Below are positions 24,089-34,959 of a stretch of 64,000 nucleotides of DNA, one piece after another. A program made the position numbers and the translations under genes. Below the pieces are notes generated by a model. That model saw only the letters and a list, made by a program, of their open reading frames with translations. It was not told the origin of the DNA and did no database searches. Source of the DNA: Planoprotostelium fungivorum (Eukaryota; Evosea; Variosea; Cavosteliida; Cavosteliaceae); assembly GCA_003024175.1 (NCBI GenBank), contig MDYQ01000029.1, positions 119,699 to 183,698 of the forward strand, read 5' to 3'. Positions within the stretch are counted from its first letter, which is position 1; every line of letters begins with the position of its first letter.

Positions 24089-27000
24089 TTATCTCCTCAG
24101 TTTGATGGTCTTCTTCTTGTTCTTCTTTCCCTTCGGAAACGTGATGGACTGCAGATAACTCTGCAGGTACTCTTGAGGCGGAACAGCTGCACTGTCTAAG
24201 ACCCCGTTCGTCTCCCGCATGGTGGCCTCCTCTTCAAACAGTCCCTTTCGAATGAGCTCGCTGACATCGTGCTTGACTCCATCTTCATGTGTAAAGTAGT
24301 TTCCATTGTTCGTCTCTTCGTGCTGCTGTTGTTGTCCACGTAAGACGGTGTGATGTTGAGAGCACACATCACACCATCTCCTCTCCGATCCGATCTGTAT
24401 GAGAGAAGACATCAGACGCAGGTACCCCGTCGTCAACGTTCGAAAGACATCAAATGCAAAGCGCAGCCAGTTCGAGTCGCCCTTCTTCATGTCATCGCGA
24501 TGGAAGATGAGATCGGGCATGGCTTCGTCTTCGTCTTCGTGGATCGAACGGCCGAGCCCGTCGGTGTAGTCTGACGTGTCGGTGTCTTCTTCCGTGTCGC
24601 TGTCGTCGGATGATGATGTGATGGCGTCTGCTTCATCTTGAGAGGATTCGGACGTGTCTTCCTTGTCGATGGCTGTCGCCTCCATGTTGTCATCATCTCC
24701 ATCGGGATGAGATGGTGTCTCCGATGTCGCGATGATGGACGCGTCCGTCTGCTCCGGGCGTTGAGAGGATGATGTCGATGACGATGATGCCGATCGGGAT
24801 GGTGTCTTGTCGCGAGGCGAGGGTGGAGACGTCTTCTTTGTTTCAGATGTGGAAGAGGCTTTGGATTTTGTTTCCGGGGTGCTGGTCTTCACCAATTCGA
24901 TTTTTTTCGGATCGCTGTCGGTCTTCTGTGTGGGTTTAGAAGTCGATCGCATCATGTCGATGACGATCTTATGTGATCGTGGTAGATGTTGATGATGATG
25001 ATGTGATGGAGATCATGATCGGGAGGTGATCGTGATCGTGATTGATGAAGAGATGATGTGCTCACCTGTGGTAACAACTTTGACTTCTTCACGGCTGCCT
25101 CCGTCCCCTTCTTCTTGTCTTCCACTCTCACATCGACCTTCTTCTCTTCCCTCTTGTCTTCCGTCTTATCTTCCCTTGTGGGCTTCTGCTCCACTGCCTT
25201 GTTCATCTTAGCCTTCTTCTCTTCCTCTCTCCTTCTCTTCTCTTCTGCTTGTCTCTTCTCCTCTGCCACTCTCTTCTCTTCTGCTTGTCTCCTCTCTTCT
25301 GCTTGTCTCCTCTCTTCCGCTTGTCTCTTCTCTTCTGCCACTCTTCTCTCTTCAGCCTGTCTCCTCTCCTCTGCCCTTCTCTTCTCTTCAGCTTGTCTCT
25401 TTTCTTCTATTTGTCTCTTCTCTTCTCCTTTTCTCTTCTCTTCTGCTTGCCTTCTCTCTTCAGCTTGCCTCTTCTCTTCAGCTTGTCTCCTCTCCTCTAC
25501 TTGTCTCCTCTCTTCAGCTTGTCTCTTCTCTTCAGCTTGTCTCTTCTCTTCCGCTTGCCTCTTCTCTTCAGCTTGTCTCCTCTCCTCAGCTTGTCTCTTC
25601 TCTTCAAACATCTTGTCCATCCTGTCGTCCCTGACGCTGACGGGCGCCTGTATCATAGACTTGCTCTTCTCCTTCCTGTTCGTAACTTCTACATTGTCCC
25701 TCACAATATGATCTGAAGCTCTCAGCGTGACGTCTTTCTTAGCTGTCTTGCTCCTCCTCTTGTTCTCTTCCCTGGTCTCTCTCTTTCTCTCTTCTTCTCT
25801 CTTCCTCTCTTCTTCTCTCTTTCTCTCGTCTTCTCTTCTCTTGTCTTCTTCTCTCTTCTTCTCTATCATGGAGGGGGGGATGATGAGAAGTCCTCCCTTC
25901 TTGTGTTGGACGTTCACATCGAGAGGTGGCATCGGCATGGTGGATGAAGAACGTGAATCTGAATCTCGTCTCGTTTCGTGAGCGAGTTTGAGGTGGTTGT
26001 TGGATTCGACTTTGGTTGGGGGTGGAGGGGGCTCGTAGATCATGGGTTTGTGTAGGCCGGTCTCGTGAATGAAAAGACAGTTGTCACCCTCTCTGCAGTA
26101 GCCGTTCGAGTAGTATTTGCAGACGCTGTCGATCTGTGGATGGTTAGTGTTCCTGAACGTGAAATGGATGTATAGACGAGTGGAGATGGATGAGATCCAT
26201 GAGATGAAGTGGATTCCTCACCTTCTTCTTCTCTCCGTGAAGGAATGGACAGGAATCGCCATTCTTACATCCGTGTGTGGCGTAGAACTTGCACGTCATG
26301 CTGGAGGATAATCTGTTGCTGTGACCGTCTCCGTATGTGTTCGAGTGTGTCTCTGTCTGGTTGATGAGATTTCTCTGTATCGTTCCAACTTTTCCCCCCG
26401 AGGGCATAGAACTCCTCATCCAAGTAGTGTTGGGCGGACCAGTGTTGTTGGTGTTCGCATGACTCGCATTCTCTCGGTTGGGCTTACTCATTTGGGATGA
26501 TCTCTCGTGGGGCACATTTTTCTGATTGGATGCATTGAACAGCCGGCTCGTCTCGTGAGCTACCCAGACACTGTTCGACTTGTTGTGTTGAGAGAGGGGA
26601 TCGAATGGGGCCGATTGATTTGAGGGCGAGCGAGGTCTGGTGTGATGTCTCTGCGAATAAGTGTTCATATTGGGCCCTGGATTGTACCATGATTCCGTCT
26701 CGTAGGCTCCCCACGGTGCACCTGGCGCCAGGTGATTGTGTCTAGCCTCTTCGTGGCTCCACTCTGGGTCCTCAGCGAGAGATAACATGCTCTTCTGAAT
26801 GTCTAAATCGATATCCCAGAGAGGAGAAGATTGTGTATATCCCCTCTCATTGATCATCGAAGCGTGTCTACTGCCAATGGGCAGAGGAGAAGACATGTAC
26901 GTGTCTGAAGGATCGCTCAGGAAAGTCTTCTCTTCTTCTCCTCCGTTCTGCACATTATCTGCTGGCGGATGTGCTAGCGTCCACAAACCAAAGTTGCCGC

Positions 27001-27100
27001 CAAATAATTGATAGCCCTCTTGGCCACCATTGTTATTGATGGAAAAGGAGTTGTCCATCGTGATGATCTTCTCCAAATGATGTTTCTGCAATCCCGCCAT
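24089..27100 (-). CDS. CCCH zinc finger protein with coiled coil and Jiv90-like tail
   Basis: The ATG at 27100 (MAGLQKHHLEKI) starts a low-complexity N terminus. Two CCCH fingers follow: CKFYATHGCKNGDSCPFLH and, after a GT-AG intron (gtgaggaatcc...catccacag), CKYYSNGYCREGDNCLFIH; both are C-x7-C-x5-C-x3-H. A long helical stretch of EEKRQAE-type heptads follows (25.23-25.61 kb). A second intron (gtgagcacatc...cacataag) joins in frame to a Ser/acidic region and a C-terminal segment WLRFAFDVFRTL, RRWCDVCSQHHTV, NYFTHEDGVKHDVSEL. This resembles the Jiv90 segment of DNAJC14-type chaperones (CxxC, then a phenylalanine/DGKxYDVTEW-like motif), yet no J domain is present. It ends KGKKNKKKTIKLRR. CCCH fingers usually bind RNA. 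The fusion is read across two introns and needs cDNA proof. Confidence 0.7.
25230..25612 (-). repeat. Coding repeat encoding EEKRQAE/EERRQAE units
   Basis: About 18 tandem 21-base units (sense gaagagaagagacaagcagag-like) encode a single long charged helix. The opposite strand carries long spurious ORFs of Ser/Leu/Cys. Confidence 0.85.
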
Positions 27101-27161
27101 TTCATAGTTGTAGATGACCGTACTTTTTTACGTCAATATGACGCACCATCTGAGGACTAGG

Positions 27162-28159
27162 ATGGCATCATCCAGCATCCTTCCTTCAACTGAAGTAGAG
27201 GTAAGACAACGAGATGTTCGTGACATAGTGATGGATGATGACAGACACCTATAACGAGCTTTTCGATCGATGTGTTGGGGGAATCGTTGACGATCCATGA
27301 GCAGCCGCAGAATGTCAGTAGCACGGGTACAAAAGTGTGGGATACGGTGTGTTTCTCGTTTGATCCGTAAAGCATAGAAAGCGATTCTGTGATTGCGAAC
27401 GAACATTGAATTAAGACTTCAGGGTGTTGCACTCAGCAAATACTTTGAAAAGAATCGTCACAAGTTAAATCTCAAGGGTAAGCAGCTGATCGAGATTGGA
27501 GCGGGTGATCTGAGACGATCAGATCGTCGATGTGCTGATTGGTTTTTAAGGCTGTGGATTGACTGGTATTGTGACCGCCATTTTGGGAGCACACGTAACG
27601 ATCACCGATCGTGTAGAGGTACGGACACCATGTAGCCATCATCTATAACAGTGCCCGCAGGTTCTCCATCTGATCAAGAAGAACGTCGACTTCAATCTCA
27701 GCGGTAGAGAGAATGTCGGAAAAGTCCAAGTGAAAGAGTTGAATTGGGGCGTGACGGACGTGAAAGAATTCAAGCCTCCCTTTCATTATGTCATTGGGTC
27801 AGGTACATCACACCTTCGATGTTCTCTTTCTGTATCGCTCTCATACAAAAGCCCAATCTCAGATCTTTTTAGATGTTTTATACCAGATGGAGTCCATCGA
27901 TCCGCTCATCCAGGTCTTGGCCTCATTGTGTGACACAAGAACAGGTGATGCACATCTTTTTCTCGTTCTGTTCTATCACTCTGTTCTAAACCTTGTTCCA
28001 GTCTGTCTACTCTCTTTAGAGATGAGAGATCAACAGATCCACGACACCTTCTTTCAGAGGGTGACAGACCACTTTGTCGTCTCTACCATTCCTCGCGCGA
28101 AACAAGATCCAGCCCACACATCAGAGTTCATCACCATCTATCAACTGAAGAAGAAATAG
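27162..28159 (+). CDS. METTL21/EEF1AKMT-type protein lysine methyltransferase
   Basis: The ATG at 27162 gives MASSSILPSTEVE, and a GT-AG intron leads to FSIDVLGESLTIHEQ and TGTKVWDT. The next exon starts GVALSKYFEKNRHKLNLKGK, then LIEIGAG (motif I, SAM binding), GLTGIVTAILGAHVTITD, LHLIKKNVDFN and, after a further intron, DVLYQMESIDPLIQVLASL. The end is EMRDQQIHDTFFQ...ITIYQLKKK, stop TAG at 28157-28159. This is the complete order of the METTL21 (family 16) seven-beta-strand methyltransferases, which methylate lysines on chaperones or elongation factors. The exact substrate cannot be read from sequence. The start codon is only 61 bases from that of the zinc finger gene on the other strand. 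Confidence 0.85.
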
Positions 28160-28287
28160 ACATCAGACGATGATGGAAAAAGTGATCGAGTTGAATGATG
28201 GAACGGGCACACATTATGAACCGTATGATAAAGAAGAGGGATAAAAAAGAGATGTAAAAATCGGATTTATATACATTGCATCTCTCA

Positions 28288-29243
28288 TCAGCATGAACAG
28301 CCACCAGTGCGTCCTGATGGTTGGATGAACTCAGATACAGACTCGCTCGACTTCTGAACCCTCTTCGTCAACTCTTTCGCGATCTGTAAGAACATGTCTT
28401 CGACTCCTGATGTCGTATGAGATGAGATGCAAGAACGAGATGGAAGTCTCACCGACGTCCTTCTTAGCAGACGTTTCAAAGTAACGAGCCTCGATGCTCT
28501 CGGCGTAGATTCTACCCTCCTCTTCTGTCACGATACGATCTGTCCTGTCGATCTGATTGCCCACAATGGCGACGACTGTGATGATCAACAATCACATGCA
28601 CACTCCATGAACTCACTGATGTGGTTTTCGTTGTTCGATCTCAATTCTGTACAGAAGATGAGAGGAGTGAGACGTGTAATGCATCACCTTCTATCCAACT
28701 CTTTGTCATCTCGAAGCTCTCTCGGTTACAGACGTGATAGACGACGAGAGCGACGGAGGCACCGCGGTAGTACATGGGTGCCTGTCATTCCAATTCAGAA
28801 ATGGTCACAAAGACAATCGAACACCGATGAAACCCGATCGAATAGAAATTCATCTCACCAACGAACGGAAGCGTTCTTGACCTGCAGTATCCCACAACTG
28901 AAGTTTGATCCTTATATCATCCACCCATCTGCAACGTATGAGGTTCCGAGAGAACATGAAGATGAAAAGATGGAAGATCTTCATTCTGAGTCGCAAAGAC
29001 GACCCACATGGTTCGACTCAAAAAAGATGCACCGATGGTAGGAAGCTGTTGAGTTGCAAATCTCTGTTCCACATATCTCAAGACGAGGGACGTCTTTCCC
29101 ACACCTCGTTCCTGTTAGCGGATGACGAAGTTTCGAATTGAATCGATGATCCACTGTACGAGAGGGTGAGATATTGAAGTACCTGTGTCTCCAAGCAGAA
29201 CGATTTTGCTCTCGTAGAGATCGCCTCCCGATGGATCGGACAT
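28288..29243 (-). CDS. Rab-family small GTPase with unusual NQID motif
   Basis: The ATG at 29243 starts MSDPSGGDLYESKIVLLGDT, and an intron splits the P-loop (GVGKTSLVLRYVEQRF). Next come PTIGASFL (switch I), LQLWDTAGQERFRSL (switch II), YYRGASVALVVYHV, AIVGNQIDRTD, FETSAKKDV (G5) and the tail GGCSC with stop at 28288-28290. The C terminus CSC fits double geranylgeranylation of Rabs. PTIGASF and the WDTAGQE segment place it near the Rab5/21/22 endosomal group. The G4 motif is NQID where nearly all Rabs have NKxD; the codons AAT CAG ATC GAC are plain in the sequence. Four or more introns of 40-90 bases are present. Confidence 0.9.
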
Positions 29244-29459
29244 GATGATTCTGTTCCTCCCAAGCCAAAAAACGAATAAAATACGATTTTACAAGCCCTC
29301 ACCGACACAGTCCCAAACTCAACAGAACGAGACGTAATGAACAACAGTAACTCTCTACATCGAAGACATCAAGATATCAACCATCTCTCACCGAGGACGT
29401 TCACTTTACTGATCACGATCATGTAACAGAGCCCATCGACATGATGACTCTTCAAAATT

Positions 29460-30276
29460 TTATTTCTTCTTCTTGAATCCTCCCTTCTTCTTCCCTCCTT
29501 TTCCTCCCTTCTTGACTCCCCCCGATCGCTCCATCTTCGGTGCCGCCCTCGCCATCGGCGATGACTCGGACCTACTCTTCTGCTCTTTGAAGACACTGCT
29601 CGGTACGTGCAAAACACCCGAAGCCTTGTCGTAATTCATCGTCTTCTCCACTTCTCTCACTATGATGGAGTAAGAATGAGGATCAGATGTAAATGATACT
29701 CACTCTCATGTCCCTTTCTGTTTCCTCGCAGTTGGTTGATCTTCGTCAGATCCTTATCGCTGAGGCCTCTCTTCTTTTGTAACGCTTTCGTGTCGAATGT
29801 GACGATCTGATCGACATCAATCGTAATGCAACGATGGTTCGATCGATCTCACGCCGGTTTCTTTTCTCTCGGCCTTCTCTTGTTCTAGCTCTTTCGTTGA
29901 TTTCGGTCGTTCCAGAATCTGTTGTAATAGACTCTTCTTCTCTCTTTCCTTTCCTTTGCCCTTCTTTTTGGGAACCTATGCGAATCAGTATCATTTAATC
30001 ATCACTCGAAGTGAATTTGCATTACCGTTGCACGTTTTGCGATCAAAGCGGCTATGTTCTGTTTGTGTGCGATGACATTAGCCTTTCTCTCTGATCCTTT
30101 CTTTTTCGCCTGCGACTCAGCTGGCATACAATTCAGAAGCCGTAAAAGAGGATGAACGACGCACTGTACAGCGTTGGTAGCTGATTTCTGACCCAATCTC
30201 GCATGTCTTCCAGATGCTGATTCTTTCTCCCTCTGTTTTGAATCTTAACATCGAGGAGGTCTTTAGTGAACGGCAT
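29460..30276 (-). CDS. Lysine-rich basic protein, unknown
   Basis: The ATG at 30276 (MPFTKDLLDVKIQNRGRKNQ) is followed by in-frame GT-AG joins to AKKKGSERKANVIAHKQNIA, VPKKKGKGKEREKKSLLQQI, DTKALQKKRGLSDKDLTKIN and VREVEKTMNYDKASGVLHV. The tail is GGVKKGGKGGKKKGGFKKKK. The stop TAA is at 29460-29462 and forms part of an AATAAA signal. The strongly basic, helical character suggests a nucleolar or ribosome-associated role, but I recognise no family. The open frames agree across four introns, so a real gene is likely. Confidence 0.6.
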
Positions 30277-30744
30277 CTTGAATGTGTTATGGTGATGCGA
30301 TGTCTGTTATTGAATCCGAAATTTTTCCGACGCAAGACGAGAATAAATCAATTTAAATCTCTCTTTTCCACAATATCGCACATCATCACACAGATCCACC
30401 CCTCCATCATCCCTTCACTCTACCTATTTGTAACTCGAGACGGTATCCCAACTGACGGAGGGCGAACCATTACCACCTTTCCACAATACTGCTGCTGCCT
30501 CTTCCGTATCTCTACCGCATAGAAACCACTGTCCAACGACAAAGAAGGTGCTTCTAACCACAACTCCCCGATAACGATATGACCACGACAGTGTGTGGTA
30601 TGTTCCCGTATGGCTCGTAACAACTTCGTAACAACTCGAAGATGATACGAGAATATTGGTTTTAGGGTTTTACCTCGTAACAACTATCGGATCGAGGGGA
30701 GGTGCGTCGGCGACGCAAACGGCTTTAGAAGGTATACTTGGAAG

Positions 30745-33700
30745 ATGACCGGATCCTCCATCGTGGCCGGCGGCATGCCGAACGATCAGAACATCACCAT
30801 CTTTCTCATCCAATTGGTCATCGTAGTGGCCCTCTCCAGGACATTAGCTTGGCTATTCGGTTTCCTTAAGCGTGAGAGAGAAGGATGGTATTTGAAGGTG
30901 AATGACTTTACGTGCAGAGCCGTCAGTCATCGCGGAGGTAGTCGCTGGTATCTTGTTGGGACCGTCTGCCTTCGGTGAATCCTCTATGTCTAAGAGAAGT
31001 CTGACGATAGAAGGTCGAATCGATGGTTACGTTACAAATATCTTCCCCCCGACCAAGTCGAACTCATCCGTCTGTGGCTACATTCCGCGTAACGGAAAGG
31101 TGATGGACGATGCGTCGTCCGTGAAACTCACACGACTGTGCAGAACATCTTGGCACCTTACGGACCCATCGATGTTCTCTCCGTCTTCGCCAACTTTGGA
31201 CTCATCTTGTTCATGTTTCTCATCGGACTCGAACTCGACACGTCAATCATGAAGAGAAATCTCAAACAAGGTCTATCTATCTCTCTGGCAGGTATCGCTC
31301 TACCTTTTGCCTTCGTGAGCTCTCCATCACATCTATTCATCATCTCATCCTCTATAGGGAGCCGCCATCGCTTATCCCATCTTCACCACCGTAGGAACCC
31401 CTCCAAATCCAAACGTTCAGTTCAGCACCTTCCTCGTCTTCGTCTGCGTTGCCATGTCCATCACTGCCGTGAGACATTCATGCACCATCGTCCGGTCGTT
31501 GACTCTCTCAGTTTCCCGTCTTGGCTCGTATCTTATCTGAAACCGGTTTGATGGAAACGAGAATCGGTAACTTGGCCCTCTCTGCCGCTGCCGTAGATGA
31601 TGTCATGTGATCGGATCGCGTCTCATTTTCATCGTTCTCATCAACTTCAGCGCTTGGATTTTATTGGCCGTCGTCGTCGGTATCGCGAACGCATCCACAC
31701 CCCTCGCTGCCCTCTATACCTTCCTCCTTCTCATCTCTTTCGTTGCTTTCATGATCCTCATCGTGAAGCCCGTCCTCGCCGCGTTAGCCAAATCACGCTA
31801 CCTCTTAACCGATTCGGGAGAGTTATCTCTCAATGTCTTGGCCATCTTCTTATTAGGTAACACTCTTCCATTCATTTTTTATTCCATCTACAACGCCGGC
31901 AGGCATCTTCATCTGCGCATGGTGGACGCAGGTCATCGGCGTGGACGTCATCTTTGGAGGCTTCGTCATGGGTATAGCTACTCCGAGGTCGAATCGCTTG
32001 CCCGAACGCTTCATGAAGTCTATCGAGGACGTCGTAGTCGTTCTCCTCTTACCTCTCTACTTTGCCAATTCGGGTCTAAAGTGACGACTGTTCCCAAATA
32101 TTTTCATCATCGAATCATTCACCATCGTCACATCGAGATCATCATTACATCATCACCCGATGTCTTTACGATGATGATGCTGACATCGAAACAGAACGAA
32201 CATAGGCTCTCTATCTCACGGAACCTCATGGGGTATTGTTGCGCTCGTCATCACTGCCGCCTGCTGTGGAAAGATCTGGGCCGCCGTTTTTACCGCCAAA
32301 TTAGTAGCCAAGACGACTTGGAAGGAATCCTGGACCATTGGATTCCTCATGAACACAAAGGGTGAATGATGTTCATCTACAAGACCGTTGTAGATGGAGA
32401 CGTTCATCTCGTTGAAACTTTGTTAGGCCTCGTCGAGCTGATCGTACTCAACGTGGGATTATCTTCCGGTATTTTGAACACTGAAGTGAGCGCGATCGAG
32501 ATCATCATTACGATCATCAAGACAAACATCATCACACGCTCGTCATTGTTCATCGCACTCATCAGACGTCAGACGTTCACCATCTTTGTTCTCATGGCAT
32601 TGATCACCACTTTCATCACGACACCGGTGGTACACTTTTTGTACTTGAGGGATAGGAAGAAGAAGAGGAGAAATCTCAACGAAAACTACATGACTTCCAT
32701 CGCCGTGAGAAACGTAAGTGTGGTCGCCTGGGCAACCGAAGTCCTGCCCAAAATTTTGGGCCGCGAGAAGATGACTATGAAGATTTTCGTTTTGAAGGTG
32801 GGAGTTTCAGATGATATCTTCTTTTATGCGAATGCGATATGCGATGCTGACTTGATGATGTCAGGAGATCAACGACAGACCTTCTACTTACATGTCGAAC
32901 GAGTTTGTAAACTTGCTGGAGAGCTTACGATTGAAGAAGAGAGACGAAAAGACAAATCTCATCACAAAGGTGCGTGCATTGTGATGAACATCGTCCGAAA
33001 AACTGAATCGAAAATAGGTGGCCGAGAAACACGAGATCAATGCCAAAATTTTGGCAACGGCTAGGATCAACGCTGACCTCACCGAGAAGTGGAAGCACAG
33101 GAACTACGACGTAGTTTTCACCGAAATCCACGTGAGTTTTCACTTCGACGATGACGTCACACTCACCTTGTTCAGATCGACACGAAATCTACGGACGAAT
33201 CGGACCTCCTCGTACAAGTGAGTCTTCACGTTTGAAGAGAGAGTGATCCTCTCAAAGTCATCATCCCTGGCCGATCACATGATCCATCATTACACGCGAC
33301 CTCTTGGCATCATCATCCACGGGTCTGACGTGAAGATACCCTGTCGCTCTATCCTCTTCCTCTACGAGGGTACACCCGCTGAGGAATTCGCCCTCGACTT
33401 CGTCAAGGTGGGATGGCGGGCGATTCAAATTTCAAACTGAAAATAGATGGCAGAATCTGGCGGGAAGTGGTAGCGACATCAGGTTGACTTGCATAGTTAA
33501 GACGGGAGTCGATTTTAAGTTGCCAGAGAGAGAAGGAGATGAGATCATCACCGTCGATCACCCATTCGGGAATCACGCGTCGAGAGAAGAGGACACCGAC
33601 CTCATCGTCTTTGGAGGCGACAGGTGAAGATCTTCCCTTCTTCGTCTCACCATGTGTTGCACGCTTGTCTCATTCTTTCAGGCAATCGAGCGGAAACTTC

Positions 33701-33892
33701 CGCACGGCCGTTAGAAACTGTAGGGGATGTCCGTATCTAGTTCTCTTCCCCAGTGGTAGTAGCGCTGAGGACAACAGTGGTGTCTTCTCAGTGAAGAAGA
33801 GCGAATTGGAAGACACCCCGGAACGGATTGTGCAAGTCGAGACGGATGCACTGGAGCTGCATGAGAGAGATGCAACACCTTCCATTGTCTGA
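30745..33892 (+). CDS. CHX-type monovalent cation/H+ antiporter
   Basis: The ATG at 30745 starts MTGSSIVAGGMPNDQNITIF. Twelve or so membrane segments follow: QPSVIAEVVAGILLGPSAFG, NFGLILFMFLIGLELD, FLVFVCVAMSITAFPVLARI, GNLALSAAAVDDVIAW (the Asp pair of the CPA2 transport site), VIFGGFVMGIATPRS, LYFANSGLKTNIGSL, GFLMNTKGLVELIVLNVG and FVLMALITTFITTPVVHFLY. A soluble C-terminal part runs from about 32.7 kb to the stop at 33890-33892. This is the plant CHX/KEA-like CPA2 layout; it likely exchanges K+ or Na+ for H+ in a plasma or endosomal membrane. About ten introns; two near 31.89 and 32.38 kb contain the ATCTACAA motif. Confidence 0.92.
31886..31896. repeat. ATCTACAACGC motif in a CHX intron
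   Basis: Sense-strand ATCTACAACGCCGGCAG forms the 3' end of an intron that starts gtaacactcttcc, so the motif runs into the acceptor CAG. Confidence 0.6.
32375..32395. repeat. Inverted repeat ATCTACAA-N5-TTGTAGAT in a CHX intron
   Basis: Two 8-base arms separated by gaccg, inside the intron that starts gtgaatgatgtt and ends actttgttag. It is the same half-motif as the perfect palindrome in XDH. Confidence 0.75.
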
Positions 33893-33965
33893 ATGAAGAA
33901 ATGAGTCGTGAAGATTTTGAATGCCTCTAACGAGTTAGATAGTCCCAATTTTATCCATATCGATG

Positions 33966-34300
33966 GGTAGTCGTAGGGAGCATGGCGTACCACAGACCAC
34001 CTCCGTCTACAACGCACCCATTCGGGGACATTTCCTCCCAGATTGACGTGCCATAACATCTCCATCTTAACCATCTCATCGTACCTCCTCACGACGACTC
34101 CACTGGCTGCATCGTCATCAGCCTCCATCATCATCACCTCTGTGAAAAAACGTGTAGTTACGCGGTGATGATGCACATCACAAACTATCTGAAACGCGAG
34201 AGATTGCTGTCTGTGGGACTCACATCATTTCAGACCGTGTCGAATACTGTTCTCCTCACGAATATCCTTGATCTGCGCGTGTTGACGTTCAGATGATGAT
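33966..34300 (-). pseudogene. START-domain fragment (C-terminal half)
   Basis: On the minus strand, exon-like sequence reads RVTTRFFTEVMMMEADDD, ASGVVVRRYDEMVKMEM, then LWHVNLGGNVPEWV, followed at once by a GT donor (gtgcgttgtagacgg). The last block matches the closing START motif (hydrophobic strand, GGxxPxW), and the intron begins right after the Trp, exactly as after PNW in the five START family members here. The N-terminal START region and the family's other domains are missing. Downstream frames would run antisense into the CHX 3' end. It may be a decayed or partial copy, or part of a short gene with a TATAAA-like box at 34346-34352. Confidence 0.45.
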
Positions 34301-34437
34301 GTCACAAACTGGCGATGCGAACACATCTGAAGACGTGACGATCTTTATAAATAGGAGCTTTTGGGTATACAACCATCAAGGAATACTCGGTTGCGGACGT
34401 TCACCGAGGTGAGCACTCCTTCGTATCATGACATGAT

Positions 34438-34875
34438 TCAACATAGCAGATTGGCTATATCGATTCTCTTCATTTGACTATCTATCGGTGTAGGTTGAGG
34501 ACGATCGACGGGATGATCCTTCTCGTGAGTAGTGCCACGAGAGATGTTTGGTTGTGGGCGTTGGGTTTTACCCTTCCGTCTAAACTTTAGGTGTATGGCT
34601 CTCTGTGGTCCGCTCAGTCTTCGATCGCGTGATGCAGAGTTGTCTCTCACTTGCGGTTGTTGTTGGGTCACATGTCTGAACATCTCTATGTCCTTTTTCT
34701 TGCTCTTCATCATGGGGCGCTGCCATTTTGAGAAGTCGCAGGTGGCTGGGGGCATGATGGGGAGGTCGTCCTTGTATGTATGGTTACGATTGTGACCCGA
34801 AAAACGACTCTGTCGTGACAGCCGCCACACTGATTCTTGAAACGCAAATTCCACCTTTTCGAGTGAGGCTGTCAT
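34438..34875 (-). CDS. Small basic protein, paralogue A of a tandem pair
   Basis: An open frame from ATG at 34875 (MTASLEKVEFAFQESVWRL) to a stop at 34438-34440, ending MKRIDIANLLC. The core CDFSKWQRPMMKSKKKDIEM and VTQQQPQVRDNSASRDRRL is repeated in diverged form in the next gene, which argues for a real coding sequence. A short intron near 34.78 kb (gtaaccatacatacaag) is possible. No family recognised. Probably a lineage-specific intracellular protein. Confidence 0.5.
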   Translation of the reverse strand: MTASLEKVEFAFQESVWRLSRQSRFSGHNRNHTYKDDLPIMPPATCDFSKWQRPMMKSKKKDIEMFRHVTQQQPQVRDNSASRDRRLSGPQRAIHLKFRRKGKTQRPQPNISRGTTHEKDHPVDRPQPTPIDSQMKRIDIANLLC

Positions 34876-34959
34876 TGTCCTACACGATACCTACTATCAT
34901 CTCAAGGGACACGACGAGACAAAAAACGCCTGTTGAACACCCTTCTCATGCGATATCGT

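Noticed and set aside
25058-25716. Long plus-strand ORFs rich in Ser, Leu and Cys
   Set aside because: They are the antisense shadow of the EEKRQAE coding repeat of the CCCH protein.
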